Shown: positions 31,856 to 43,505, counted from the first letter of the stretch. The stretch: 64,000 nucleotides of DNA from Rutpela maculata (GCA_936432065.2 OW386293.2:66605965-66669964), one strand, 5' to 3'. Notes: generated by a model from the sequence alone, not told the origin. Translations and numbers: made by a program.

Positions 31856-32780
31856 TAATTATATATTAGTTACTATTAAAATATACTGGTAACTATATCA
31901 TCTTGGACCATATAAGCATTATTAACTACATAATCCAGTATGCCATTACAGCAGCGTCATTTGTAACAATAATTAAATTACATTAGGTTTCTATAAAATG
32001 TACTTCGTACTAAACAATATCAAGTATTTGTGTTTATTCAAAAACAACCAAGCGTTAAAGTCATTTTTAAGTGCAGTTTCGGCAGAATCCATCTGCCCTC
32101 TTCAGGTTCTCGCTGAAAGCTGCATACTGCTGCTCCTCGCTGCTCGAACTGAACTGTTCGAGCAAGTAGTTTTTCATGTTTTTCCGGAAAGACTCGGTGA
32201 AAACGCACTTTACAGAAAAGTTGCATATAAAAAAAGTCTTGTATTTCGATGATACATTCATTTGACTTTTTTCAGATTTTTTTTCAACTTTTACATTTCC
32301 CCTCCCCCATTTTTAGGAACTTTCGAGTGGCCGTATCTCGAAAAATATGCATTTTTCGAAAAAATTCATAAGAGTAAAAACAGCTTATTTTGGGCCAAAA
32401 AAGGTAAATACATTTTTTTTCATTTTTGACCTAATTGTACAAGTTAACGGAACCCGTGATAAAAGGGGTGTTTTCTGTCTCTTCCGATCATTTCCTACTG
32501 TAATATATTTTTTTAATTTTTTTTTATTAACGCAATTACAAACACATTCTACAAGGTTTCCTCAAAATCCATTCATTAGCACTCAAGTTAGAGATTTTGG
32601 TCATTTTAGCGCCCCGTTGACTGTACTATACACGTTCAAAATTACATTGGTTTAGGTTTAATTTAAATTTTCTGAAAATTATACTTGTCAAACTTGACAT
32701 TGATGTGAGAATTGATTTACATTTTGTAGGTTCATCGACGAATCCTGTCATCGACCTTTCAGTTTCGCTACTAAATAAAA
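31856..32780. other. AT-rich sequence around a hammerhead-like motif
   Basis: No gene. About 32070-32220 contains a dispersed segment (CTTCAGGTTCTCGCTGAAAG) that recurs at 46122-46141. Confidence 0.5.
32076..32105 (-). ncRNA. Hammerhead-like core motif (candidate only)
   Basis: On the minus strand CTGAAGA is followed by GGGCAGATGGATTCTGCC and GAAAC. CUGANGA and GAAA are the conserved boxes of hammerhead ribozymes, and GGCAGA/TCTGCC could pair as stem II with one unpaired G. I could not draw convincing stems I and III. Penelope-like elements are known to carry such motifs. It may be a decayed copy or coincidence. Confidence 0.25.
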
Positions 32781-32914
32781 TAGTATATTACGTAATGAGT
32801 GTTGTAAAAAGCATATTACGCACGAACGGAAAAGTTACGCACGATGCCGCGTAGCGGCGAGTGCGTATTTCCATGAGTGCGTAATTGCTTTACAACTCGA
32901 ATTATGTACTATAC
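32781..32914. repeat. Short palindromic MITE-like repeat
   Basis: TAGTATATTACGTAAT at 32781 and the inverse ATTATGTACTATA ending near 32914. Inner words GTTGTAAA...ATTACGCAC and GTGCGTAAT...TTTACAAC also pair. About 134 bp with a GC-rich centre (GATGCCGCGTAGCGGC). Non-coding. Confidence 0.65.
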
Positions 32915-33089
32915 TTTACCTACGATCATATTTATTTATTTATTTAGTAAAATTTGAATTTAGTTTACTAGTCAACAATATTATTCAACAAATATTATGT
33001 CAGTTTTGACAGCGTTTGAAAGTTACGTAGGCGCATTTGTTTTTTTAAGCCCCGCGTGAGCGAATTAAGCCACCTATATTTGCGTGTTC

Positions 33090-33137
33090 CGTGCGTTTTG
33101 TTTACCGTGCGATTTGTTTACAGTGCGTTTTGTTTAC
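33090..33137 (+). repeat. 16-bp tandem repeat x 3
   Basis: CGTGCGTTTTGTTTAC, CGTGCGATTTGTTTAC and AGTGCGTTTTGTTTAC follow one another. Small minisatellite seed; no function apparent. Confidence 0.8.
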
Positions 33138-34399
33138 AATATGTAAAACTCAACTTACATAGATGGCAGGTAGTGTGTTTTTTACTATTTACAGTAGTGA
33201 TCGTAGGTAAGCTCATTTACTATTTTGATTTTCATAAAAACCTGGAATTTTGACGTTAAATTTGATATTTTGGCCAACTGGATTGACATTTCTTATTTAT
33301 TAAAAGCTTTTTACATTTATTACTTTTTTCTCTTACCTTTTCGAACTATAAGAGTTTATTTTTTAGAATCTTCGTTTCATTACGAAAGTTTTGATTTTTG
33401 ATATAGGACATGACCTAGTATATTTAAAATAAATTCTCAAATTTACAAAATGTTCAGATTGATAAATTTTCTTTAAATTACCTAATTACATAAAATTTCT
33501 TCCCTATAGTTAATCAACATGGTTACCTAACTAATTCATATCACTAAAGCTTTCTATTTCTATGCTTAATATAAGTTTTTCATGCAAGTTTATATTTTGC
33601 CTCGGGTTCACCGGTACCTAGTATTACGATTAAAACTTCACTTTGTAAAGTTCAATAAACGCATCAAATTTTCAATTGATTTTAATGTTTTGTATTATAG
33701 GCATAACATAATTATTTTTGGGTGTTATTAACGGTCACTACTGATAGGTGAAGGTTTCAACTTGTAAAAAATTTTTTCCATTTCATTATCTAACTTGCTT
33801 GGTATGCTATGATGTTCTTGATTTTGTTTACCACAAAACTTCTAGCTAACTGTTGAAGGGTTCAAATAGGAGACAAATGAAATTGGCAAAATCACTGTGC
33901 AAAAATAAACTCAGAATTTTGAGGGAACCATAATTTCAACCCTCGATATAAGTACAATTTTATGAAAAATTCTGTCATTTAGTAAAATAATAATTTTTAT
34001 TTATTAAGGGAATAATAATAAATTCAGCAAATCGCAGCGCAAATATTGCCGATATTTTTTACAACATTTTATTTAACTTGCTCTGTATGTATGTTAGTTA
34101 GTTAGTATGTTTCCTTCAAATCTTTCAGGTCAATTTTGAACCACTTAACCACGTCAAATTTTAGTTGAAGTTTTGCATTCACGTGTAGTTCTGGTGACAA
34201 TACAATGATATGGTAACAGAAAGTGTGTTTTTTTAATTTCAACGCGACAATTTGATCGATTAGTGTATTCACTCAGAGACGTTGTATTCTAAGAAATGGC
34301 GGAGAATCCGGTATTATTTTTATTTATTAAGTATAAGGACGACGCAATGAATATATAGTAATTAAGACGTAACTAATAATTTAAAAATTAAATTAAATT
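33138..34399. other. AT-rich sequence, no gene seen
   Basis: No recognisable ORF, RNA gene or repeat boundary. Confidence 0.55.
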
Positions 34400-34638
34400 A
34401 AAAACAAGCTTTTATTATTATTTAGGTGTATTAAAACGAAAAAAATAACTTATGATGAATTAATTGTCTTAAAAGCTTGTGGCGTGAATAAAAAAAATCT
34501 TACTTAGGTACTTATAATCTCTGTCAAACAAAATTAATGCCTGTATGAACTTATCGCGCGCCACAAGTTTTTAAGACAATGAAATCAACATTATTTTTTC
34601 GTTCTAGTAGACCTAAATAATAATACAAACTTGTTTTT
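34400..34638. repeat. Palindromic MITE-like repeat, ~240 bp
   Basis: Left arm AAAAACAAGCTTTTATTATT then TTAGGTGTATTAAAACGAA; right arm TTTCGTTCTAGTAGACCTAA then TAATACAAACTTGTTTTT. Inner words GTCTTAAAAGCTTGTGGCG and CGCCACAAGTTTTTAAGAC also pair. Non-coding. Confidence 0.7.
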
Positions 34639-36598
34639 AAGGTTTCTTTTATTTTTAGTTTGCATTTAATATTCAATGATTTGACTTCCTTGTGGATATT
34701 TGACCGTAGCGATTACTAGCTTTAATCATGGACACAATATAAGTTGATACAGTATATTGCGGTTTATTATCTAATGTAACTGGCTATTTTTACTTGTATA
34801 TTGATCTGTTGATTACATTTTCATATCTGTGGTGTGGCTTTTCTTGGATAAGCATAACGGGAAAATACAGAAAAGTATAAATAAATTTAAACATTACTAT
34901 ACCTACATTTCGATCTCTCTATCGCAGAAAATAATGCAGACTAATATTTTTATATTTAAACGTGTTTGAAAATGGGTGAAAGGAAAAAATTGAAGAAACC
35001 TGCTTAGAATAATTTATTTAAGCCCATAATTCTCTGTGTCACAGAGAGTACTCGGATAACCTGGAATTACTAACTGGTTACAATGTTTTATTTGCCATTA
35101 AAACTTCACTCATAAACGATGTTCAAATTATTTTAGTTCTGATATAATAATAGTGATTGCTGATATGGAATAATAACCGCCCTACAAATATATTGTATTA
35201 TCTTGAATTAATAATGTGTGGCAGATTTACATATTTACAGGTAGTTATGATGGATTATTATAAAATTGATAATTGATATTATTACAAAATAGATAATCTA
35301 ATATTCTGAACTAAGGCTAACCAAAGTGATTAATGAATAAATAATAATATTTAGCAAGGTTTCATTTGTTTAAAACGAATTTGGAATAGTGTTCACTTAA
35401 ACTGATAACAAAGAATTAAGTAACTGAATGGGCATTTATCAAGGTACAATTTTCTACCATGTTTTTATTAATCATTAAAAAGAAAAATCTACAATACGAA
35501 TTTGGTCTTACGTATACCTACACATTTTATTCATAAAATATTTTCTCCGGCACACCAGAATAACTTTATCTTAAGTTTATGATACACGCAAATTTTTTAG
35601 AAACACTTATATTCATAAAAATAAATATCTTGTATTTCTGCTTACATTATTCAATCAATTAACATATTAGTATTAATTAATTTTCATTTTACTCCGATTC
35701 GGACGGAAGACCTTATTCGCCAATATTGCAGTATTGCTGTTCACGGCCTCGTTAATTTAACAATGTTTTGCGTATAGATTTAAAGACTGCAATAGATTGT
35801 GTATCTGTTCTGTACTACTCCATGTCTGACGGCACTGTTATCTTAGATTGTGAGTTAAAAATTTGGAAATGTCTAAATGTTGGTTGTGGCATTTAGAAGA
35901 AAATACATGTGGCAGAGTATCCCAATAAGAAACACAGAAAAAGATTCTAAAGATAGACCATTTGTATACAGTGTAATCTAAAAAAAATGTAAGAGTAAAT
36001 AGTACAGAATAGATATTTATTTATGAAAAAAAAAAGGTTAAAAAACACGCAAAATGCCCAAAAAATGAAAAAATATTTTTTCAGCTGTCATGATATTCTT
36101 CAGGCTGATATGATTGATGCAGGCCAAAATTTTAGTAAAAACTCTACGACAGGTTTTGTGTCTTAAAAACGTACGTATTTCTTCTCAGTAACGTTCATAT
36201 GAGCAAAAAAGTTCTGACATTACCAAGGACTAATATTATTCTTGCTTAGCACTGAACACGTTTATTTATTTTCTTGTGTAAGTCATTGTTCTCTCAATTT
36301 TATATTATTCTTTCTTATTGAACAAAATAAATTTTGTCACGTCAGTATAATGTGTACAATGTACAAAAAATATACAAATCATTTAAAAAAATTTGGTGAA
36401 AAAAAAAATTCAGAGGCTAATGATAATAATTTCTCTGATATCAGGTATTAGGACCGGTGATGTAAATTTTGTAAATTTGTTCCTCCCGAACTCTTAACAA
36501 AAAATATATTTTAATATGTGTGCCAGAAGGTTCTTTAAAAGTTGGAATTTGTTTTCAATTTCTTTTAGGCACACAAACCCATCGTCAAATCATCTATT
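34639..36598. other. AT-rich sequence, no gene seen
   Basis: Two kilobases with no recognisable coding signal on either strand. A 69-codon plus frame at 36242-36451 shows no domain. Confidence 0.5.
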
Positions 36599-37900
36599 TT
36601 ACTTCCGTATCCACGTAGTGGAGTGAAAGTATACGTCATGAAACGTCGAAATTTTAAGTTTAAGCAAAAGAAATTTGTCGGTTTGTCTGTAACTTTTCTT
36701 GCGCGCACGATTACCCTAGAACGGTTAGGATACTGACTTGACATTTTAGCCCACAGAAATTAGTCAAAAAAAAAAACGAGGAAACCTAGACAAAATTAGT
36801 TAAAATCTGAATTTTTGCACAGACGTTCTTTGAGGTGTCCCAAACTCAAATTCACACACAAAAATCACAACATGGCTACCCAAGATATTGAAGGTCAAAG
36901 TCTTTTGCAAATATCTCGCGTCCTATGCATCGGATGCTCATGAGGTCAGTGTGAAAGTTGTAGAGAATTAAATTATCTACAAGTTGTCTTTTTTTATTTT
37001 GTCCCATCTCCCCCCTCCCTCTTCGAGATATTCAAGGTCAAGTTTCAAAAACGTGTTTTTTCGTGAATATCTCTCGCGTCAAAAAAATCGGACAGCAATA
37101 AACATGAAAGTTGTAGAGAATTCAATTATCTACAAGATTAGTATTTTGCTTTTTTTCCCAAAACCTCGCTCTTTTCGAGATATTCAAGGACGAAGTGTAA
37201 AAAACTTTCTTGCATGTAGACTCCACGAATATCTCGCTCCCTCTGCATTAGACCGCGACGAAGTCTACATGCAAAAAATCGTTTTCCTTAAACTTCATCC
37301 TTGAATATCTCGAAAAGGGCCAGGTTTTGGGAAAAAATGAAAAATACCAATCTGTAGATAATTGAATTCTCTACAACTTTTATGTTAACTTTATTGCTTT
37401 CCGATTTTTTTGACATGAGATATTCGCGAAAAAACACGTTTTTGAAACTTTGACCTTGAATATCTCGAAAAGGGAGGGGGAAGGTGGGAAAAAATAAAAA
37501 AGACAACTTGTAGGTAATTTAATTCTCTACAACTTTCACATGACCGCATGAGCATCCGATGCATAGGACGAGACATTTGCAAAAAACTTTGACCTTCAAT
37601 ATCTTGGGTAGCCATGTTGGAATTTTTGTGATTTTTGTGGATTTGTGTTTGGGACACCTCAAAGAACGTCTGTGCAAAAATTCAGATTTTTACTCATTTT
37701 GTCTAGGTGAAATGCTAATTTCTGTGGGCTATTTGGCATACCTATGTATTTTAACGAGGCCTGAAACTGGATTATATTGATAAGGGTGAATGAAGGTAAA
37801 TAGGTAAGCAAGCAAGTAAGAGTTCATAAAATTTAGCGTATGTACGAGAAGCTAAGGTCTCAAAATTTTATCTGGCATCAGCCACCCCCCACTATCACTC
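36599..37900 (-). repeat. Repeat P, copy 2, split by a large palindrome
   Basis: 36599-36746 carries the hairpin end (ACTTCCGTATCCACG... degenerate), CATGAAACGTCG and the TTGCGCGCACGATTACCCTAG block. 37732-37900 carries the remainder (ATACCTATGTATTTTAACGA onward to GGCATCAGCCACCCCCC). Together they align in order with the copy at 54269-54786, so 36747-37731 is an insertion. Confidence 0.6.
36747..37731. mobile_element. Large foldback element, 985 bp, nearly full palindrome
   Basis: TAGCCCACAGAAATTAG at 36747 is mirrored by CTAATTTCTGTGGGCTA ending 37731, and the arms stay paired to a centre near 37240. Shared words include TTTTTGCACAGACGTTCTTT, AAAGTTGTAGAGAATT and its inverse, and GATATTCAAGG. 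Each arm also has internal direct repeats of about 140 bp (a TTGTAGAGAATTNAATTATC block, then TCGAGATATTCAAGG). TTT flanks both ends. Short ORFs over it are by-products. Non-coding. Confidence 0.78.
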
Positions 37901-38330
37901 CCATTTCATTAACATTTTTTAAACATTATTCTACTAGTTCTGTGACATAAATAGTGAAAATAGTCGACTGTCAGGATAGCGCGGGACAAGACTCGACATG
38001 AGAATCTCAAGTATGTAAAAAAAAATAGTGTCGTTGACTGAAATAATTAACGACAATTTTTTTTTATAAATTACGCTCGAAAAAAGCCTATCTATAACCA
38101 TGCTTGCGGGACAAAATGCGTTTGCCACTTGAATGAGTACATCAAAGAAACGAAATCATTTCAGTTATATCATTAACGTTGAAATTTCTATAATACTGCA
38201 CAGTACAAAATGTAAGAAAAACGTAATCTGCCAGTCTTCCCGCGACACTATTATTTTTTACGTAATTGAGACTCTCCTGTCGAGCATTGTCCAGCTATTC
38301 GCATTGCAGACTGACCATTCACCAATTAAC
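37901..38330. other. Unassigned sequence
   Basis: No gene or repeat recognised. Confidence 0.45.
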
Positions 38331-38976
38331 GCCTATTGCACACACACCGATTTTGGACGGCCGGCAAAAAGTTGGCCGATATTTTACCGGAACATGAAAC
38401 TTTTCACACAGACCACACAGTTATTTTCCGGTGGTGCTCATCAATTCTCTTGTTGACACCATTTGGTTGTAATGGATCGCGCGAAAATTGTAGCAGTGTG
38501 GCTGTACTATCGTCGTAAAAAAAGAAGAAGTCGTGTTCGCCTTCATTGGGTTCAACTTATCAATGAAAGAAGAGAGCAAGTCGGATTATTCTACAGGTTG
38601 TTTGAAGATCTGAGAAATGATGGACAGAAATTCTTTAATTATTTTCGCATGTCCATTGCTTCATTTGATGCGCTACAGTATACAGTAAACACTATACGAA
38701 CAAACAACTCGCAGCACGCCCGCTGGGGTCCTGGACGACCGACAAAAAACGGTTTGTGTGAAAGCGCCCACAAGGCCTCGTGCGTCACCATCTTCTTAGA
38801 ACGGCCCGGCACCGGACTACCTGCAATGGCAATAGCCGGCAGCAACCGGCGCCAGGTATGCTATGTGCCGGTCGTCGGCCAGTGTGAAAGTATCCATAAG
38901 CTTCTTTACGCCACTAAAGGAATGTGGACGGCCGACTTTTTACCGGCCGTCCAAAATCGGTGTGTGTGCAATAGGC
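38331..38976 (+). mobile_element. PIF/Harbinger-derived non-autonomous element
   Basis: Inverted ends GCCTATTGCACACACACCG (38331) and its inverse ending 38976. Inside the ends, TTTTGGACGGCCGG is mirrored by CCGGCCGTCCAAAA. TTAA lies outside both ends (with one extra C on the left), compatible with the TWA-type duplication of Harbinger elements. It contains the N-terminal part of a Harbinger transposase fused to unrelated repeat sequence, so it is an internally deleted derivative. Confidence 0.7.
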
Positions 38977-39029
38977 TTAAGGGGGACCTATATACTACGA
39001 AAAAGAGCTTTACAGAGTTAATGAAATGA
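38472..39029 (+). pseudogene. Harbinger transposase N-terminal remnant
   Basis: From ATG at 38472 (MDRAKIVAVWLYYRRKKRRS) the first 75 or so residues resemble HARBI1-like nucleases: a basic run, RLHWVQLINERREQVGLFYR, then YFRMSIASFDALQYTV. After about residue 85 the frame runs through non-transposase sequence, the right inverted repeat and flanking DNA to a TGA at 39027-39029. The DDE nuclease domain is absent. It may be translated but cannot be catalytic. Only the N-terminal part should be taken as family sequence. Confidence 0.65.
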
Positions 39030-39949
39030 AGCAACCAAAACTGTCGCTAGCTCTCCGTCTATAAAAGAAACATCATGGACACATATGAGCCATGACAAAT
39101 ACCAGCTCTTAAATCGCAATATTAAATTTGTAATTGCCAGCTATTAATTTCAAAACAGGCAGTAGGCTGTGACGTCACAGCGTCTGTCGAACGGGAAACA
39201 GCAAACGGCGGAAATTGCATTCGTATTGATACCGAGGTTAAAAATTGTAGCGGCGGCGTCTGTTTACGTTTTTATGTTTATTATACGCTTCAAAAAGCCC
39301 TAATAATGGAACATACTCAGAAAAATACATACCGTGCGTGTAATTTCCCATTAGGCATGTACATTCACGTAGCGCGAGGGATTTGACAACACCGGCAGCC
39401 GTAAATTCGTCCGTTGGTGGAGCATTCCAGCTCTGTTATTTCATTGCAGCCAGCTGGCACGCGCGATGTTGTAATTCTTCTCCCCATGCCTAGCCCGCGA
39501 CTACACACACGGTATTAGATAATATATACTGTATAGTGGCAACGTGTAGCCTAATTAGTCTTTTAAAACGCCAAATAAAATATTTATTTCTTATTTGTGT
39601 ACCCCAAGATAGATATCGCTGATTAAAATGAAAATTGAACTGTTACATACTATTATACAATTTTTACAAAAACTACACAGACAAAATGTTGTATACATAC
39701 ATAATACATTTATATTAACCGAATTTAATATTAACTGTATACTTTATTCTAAATAACAAAAAACACAAGTTTTGCACTCCGCTTTGCTTTGTCCAAGAGA
39801 CGTTCTATCTACAAGTAGCAGTGCTGGTTCTAGCCATTTTGTGTCGAAGGGGTGAAATCCTATAATGGCGCCTCTTGAAATTCCCCGAAGAGCCTACCAA
39901 TCGATTGTGTCCAACACAAAAAAAAAACTATTCAAAAACATAGAGCTTA
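39030..39949. other. Unassigned sequence with a locally GC-richer stretch
   Basis: 39165-39500 is richer in CG than its surroundings and has TGTGACGTCACA (a perfect palindrome that could bind CREB-type factors) near 39169. No ORF, splice structure or transcript evidence, so I do not call a promoter. Confidence 0.35.
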
Positions 39950-40006
39950 TTTTAAGCAAATTTTACTACGTGGCATCTAGTGCCACGTAGTAAAATTTGC
40001 TTAAAA
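39950..40006. repeat. Perfect 26-bp inverted repeat with 5-nt loop
   Basis: TTTTAAGCAAATTTTACTAC at 39950, continuing GTGGCA, then TCTAG, then the exact reverse complement to 40006. No flanking element is evident. It resembles a reverse-templated duplication like the one in the BEL pol. Confidence 0.95.
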
Positions 40007-40325
40007 CATATGTCTACTCAGAACCCTAGTTAGGATTTCTTTCTGGAAGTGTTTTTGCCGACTCATATATAATAATAACAACAACAATAAAAGTAAAATT
40101 GAAAATGCTGCAGGCGCAAACTTTTAAAATTTTTCACTGTCAAATGATCTAAAATGAAAAGTTAGGATTTCGAGCTAGAAACGAATGGTCGCAAAAAATG
40201 TTTTTTTCTTTCTTTAAACAATTTTCGTCTTTGTTGATTTATCGCAAGTATATACGATTTATTTTGGTCGAATTGATTGCATATGTTAAATATTTTGCAA
40301 AAAAGAGAACGTAAAGTAAATAAAA
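40007..40325. other. AT-rich spacer
   Basis: No gene or clear repeat. Confidence 0.45.
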
Positions 40326-40985
40326 AAACCGCTGCCCAAGGAATCATTACTTCCGCATCCAGAGTTTCTCACTCACAATGAAAAAAATTTGTATGTGGAA
40401 ATAATTGTTTATGGAACTCACATTTGAAATCCGCTACCCCAAAAACCCATAAAACGATACCCCACATCGGTAAAGGGGTGGGGGTGGTGATGGGGGGTGG
40501 TAGTGGGATGGATGAAGTAAAAAATATTTTGAGGTTTCTGGTTCTTGTACACACACTAAACCACAATTTTTTTTAATCCCCTTTAATAATGGGGGGGGGG
40601 TAATGGGAATGACTAATACCAATTTTTTTTAAGAGACCTTAACTTCTCTTGTATATACTAAATACCAATTTTATGGCCTCTTACCTGCTTGATTTACCTA
40701 TTTACCCCCCAACCCTTCGACGGAACAAGATGAAAATATAATCTCTTTCCAGATCTCGTTAAAGTACATATCTGTACCAAATTTCAAGTCAATATCTTAA
40801 ACGATTCCAGAGTAAACGTGCGCACAAAAAAAAAGTTACAGACAGACCGACAGACAGAAATTTTTTATTCGCTCAAACTTAAAATCTCGACGTTTCATGA
40901 CATTCTAAGCCTATTTGAACAACAAAAATTTTTAAAATTTTTTTGTCGTTACTATACTTCCACTGGATGTGGAAGTATTTACGCT
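40326..40985 (+). repeat. Repeat P, copy 3
   Basis: Begins CCGCTGCCCAAGGAATCATT with ACTTCCGCATCC, passes a G-rich block (GGTGGGGGTGGTGATGGGG), GACGGAACAAGATGAAAATA, CGTGCGCAC and AAAATCTCGACGTTTCATGA, and ends with the hairpin ACTTCCACTGGATGTGGAAGT (about 40964-40984). Same orientation as copy 1. Paired head-to-head with copy 4 about 280 bp away. Confidence 0.75.
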
Positions 40986-41261
40986 TTAAACAAAAAGAAA
41001 AAAAAACTAACAAAGTATTTCAAGATTTAAGGTCATTCTGTTTTTCAAGCATTTCAAAATTTCTATAACGCTACATAAACAACGTATAATATGTTCATTA
41101 CTTTACTAGTAGGTTTAAAACAATATTTTTTGTGTTATTTAATCATCTGACTTATCCTCGGATTTATTTAAATTTTAAAACAAGAATGAAATAAACTGAT
41201 ATACCTACTTGTTAGCTTAAACACTGCGAACTTTACCAAGAGAGAAACGTTCCGTGTTTTT

Positions 41262-42323
41262 ACTTCCACGTTCAGTGGAAGCATAGTGACGCGAAAAAAA
41301 AAATTGAAAATTTTTATTGTTCAAATAGGCTCAGAATGTCATGAAACGTCGAGATTTTAAGTTTGTAACTGTCTGAGACTTTTTGTACGAACGATTACTC
41401 TGGAAGCGTTTAAGAAATTGACCTCAAATATATTTTAACGAGATCTCGAACTAGATTATATTTTGATCTTAATCCGTTGAAGGGTAAATAGGTAAGTCAA
41501 GCAACTAAGAGTCCATAAAATTGGTATTTAGTATCAGGGACCGAAACCGAAATTTATTTTGGTTCGGTTTCGGTTACGGTTTACTGACGTACACCCTTTT
41601 CGGTTTTCGGCTACGGTTTCGGTATTCAGAGCAGCTTTAATATGGTTTTCGGTTTTCAATGCAGCGTCAATTCGGTTTTCGGTTACGGTTTCGGTTTTCC
41701 AGAATCTCACATTCCGGTTTTCGGTTTCGGTTAAGGTTAGGAAAAATTCGTAATTACGGTGCGGTTTTCGGTTAGGGTTTCGGTTAAAATTAAACTAATG
41801 CTTGCAGGGACCGAAAACGAAATTTATTTCGGCTCGGTTTCGGTTACGGTTACCTAACGTACATCATTTTCGGTTACGGTTTCGATTTTCAGAGCAGCGT
41901 TAATTTGGTTTTCGGTTTCGATTTAGGTTTTCCAGAATCTGTCATTTCGGTTTTAGGTTTCGGTTAGCAAAAAATCGTAATTACGGTGCGGTTTTCGGTT
42001 ACGGTCCCTGTTTAGTATATAGGTATAAGAGAAGATAAGGTCTCAAAAATTTTTTGGCATTAGCCACCCCCATGACTACCCCCACTTCGTTATTAACGGG
42101 GGTGTTTTTACTTCATCCACCCCCACAATCACCCCCTTCCACCACCACCACTACCGATGTGGCATATCGTTTTATGGGTTTTTGGGGTAGATAATTTCAA
42201 ATATTATATTATTAGACTTCCATAAACAAATATTTCCACATACACATTTTTTTGTTGTTGTGAGAGACTTGGATAGAAAATCTGGATGTGGAAGTACTGA
42301 TTCCTTGGACAGCGGTTTTTATA
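41262..42323 (-). repeat. Repeat P, copy 4, carrying a hAT-type insertion
   Basis: The inverse of copy 3: it starts with the hairpin (ACTTCCACGTTCAGTGGAAG), then CATGAAACGTCGAGATTTTA, runs to ATTGGTATTTAGTAT, is interrupted by the element at 41535-42010, and resumes with ATATAGG...GGCATTAGCCACCCCC to GGATGTGGAAGTA and GATTCCTTGGACAGCGG at the end. Copies 3 and 4 together could fold into a hairpin with arms of about 0.6 kb. Confidence 0.75.
41535..42010. mobile_element. hAT-type MITE made of CGGTTT-rich sequence, 8-bp duplication
   Basis: Ends CAGGGACCGAAACCG and GGTTACGGTCCCTG, flanked by a perfect 8-bp duplication TTTAGTAT (41527-41534 and 42011-42018), the length typical of hAT. The interior is two related units of about 270 bp, each starting AGGGACCGAAA(C/A)CGAAATTTAT and built largely of CGGTTTTCGGTTTCGGTTAC-like repeats. 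Non-coding; the Phe/Arg/Val-rich ORF over it is an artefact. Confidence 0.83.
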
Positions 42324-43146
42324 AAAGATGTTACCATAACATAACATAACAGTGAGTAAAGTGTCCGATTTTCCTTTTGAAAAACTTCATAGGTCATATT
42401 GAAACAATATTTGCACTTCTAAGGCATTGATAATAATTAATAAATTATCACACATATATTCGTAAACACACGAATATCGACTACGTTCTAGTATAGTCAT
42501 GTCAGCACATACGTTGACGTCACAGTTAATGGCGGCGTGTAACAAGAATAGATTAAATTGTATGTATGCTTTAATAACTTATGTTTAATATAAGGAATTG
42601 AAAAATGTATTGTTTGCGAACTACGGATTTTTCAATGATATCAGCTTAGGTTTGTGAGTATTATTTTCCAAATTAAATTTGTATGCAAGTTCCCCATTAT
42701 CTTACAGCCTAGCGCATTGTTTTTTAACCAGCCGCAGTTCAATAATAATTTCATCAAGCTACATCTAGTGTAAGATGAGCAAAAATTGATAACAAGATTT
42801 TTTAGCGGATAATTTGGCGAATGCGCTAATGATAAAAAATTTAAATTTCGTTGAAATTGCATTAAAATTAGCAGTAAGGTATTTTAAGAGTAGCTGATAC
42901 CGAATCTGATGTCAAGAATTCAAAATGACGAATTCAACATGCCATAATTCCAATATTTTTGCTTTTATATGAAATTTGTTACATGGTGATTTCAGGATTC
43001 TCGATTCTCTGCATTAAAAATTCAAAACGACAAATAGTTTTTTACTGCGCAGAAGCTAAATGAAGACTATTAAAAAGAACGAAAGAAAAAAATAATAATA
43101 AAAAGGAAAATTTAAACAAATCGCAACTTACACACTTTTTTGTTTA
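42324..43146. other. AT-rich sequence, no gene seen
   Basis: No recognisable coding signal. Confidence 0.5.
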
Positions 43147-43505
43147 TCATGAAATTACCTACTTTCTGTATATTGTTGCCCTAATCTGGGCACGCCAGTA
43201 TACTAGTTAGATAAATACTTTAAAACAATTACTCTTCTAGCTAATACTGACGAAGTATTGAATTACATCATAGTATTCCTATGTTAAAGCAAAAAATATG
43301 TTGAAAATCTAAATCATTTATTTAAATTCAGCAATTAATAATTTTTTATTTAATATGAAATTATCTACTTTCTCTATATTGGTACCTTAATCTGGTCACG
43401 CTAATTACTACTTAGGAAAACACTTTAAATTGGATAATCAATTAAAACAACTACTCTTCTAGCTAACATTGACGAAGTATTGAATTGCATGATATGATTT
43501 CTAGT
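43147..43505 (+). repeat. Diverged direct repeat pair, ~200-bp period
   Basis: Two units (from about 43147 and 43355) share ATGAAATTA(C/T)CTACTTTCT, then TAATCTGG(G/T)CACGC, then CTCTTCTAGCTAA and GACGAAGTATTGAATT in order. A third diverged copy lies at about 30840-30960. Function unknown. Confidence 0.7.

Noticed and set aside
39165..39560. Possible promoter or CpG-like region with TGACGTCA palindrome
   Set aside because: No ORF, splice pattern or transcript signal next to it; a single palindrome is weak evidence.
41559..41753. Phe/Arg/Val-rich 64-codon ORF
   Set aside because: It is the CGGTTTC minisatellite of the hAT-type MITE read in frame.
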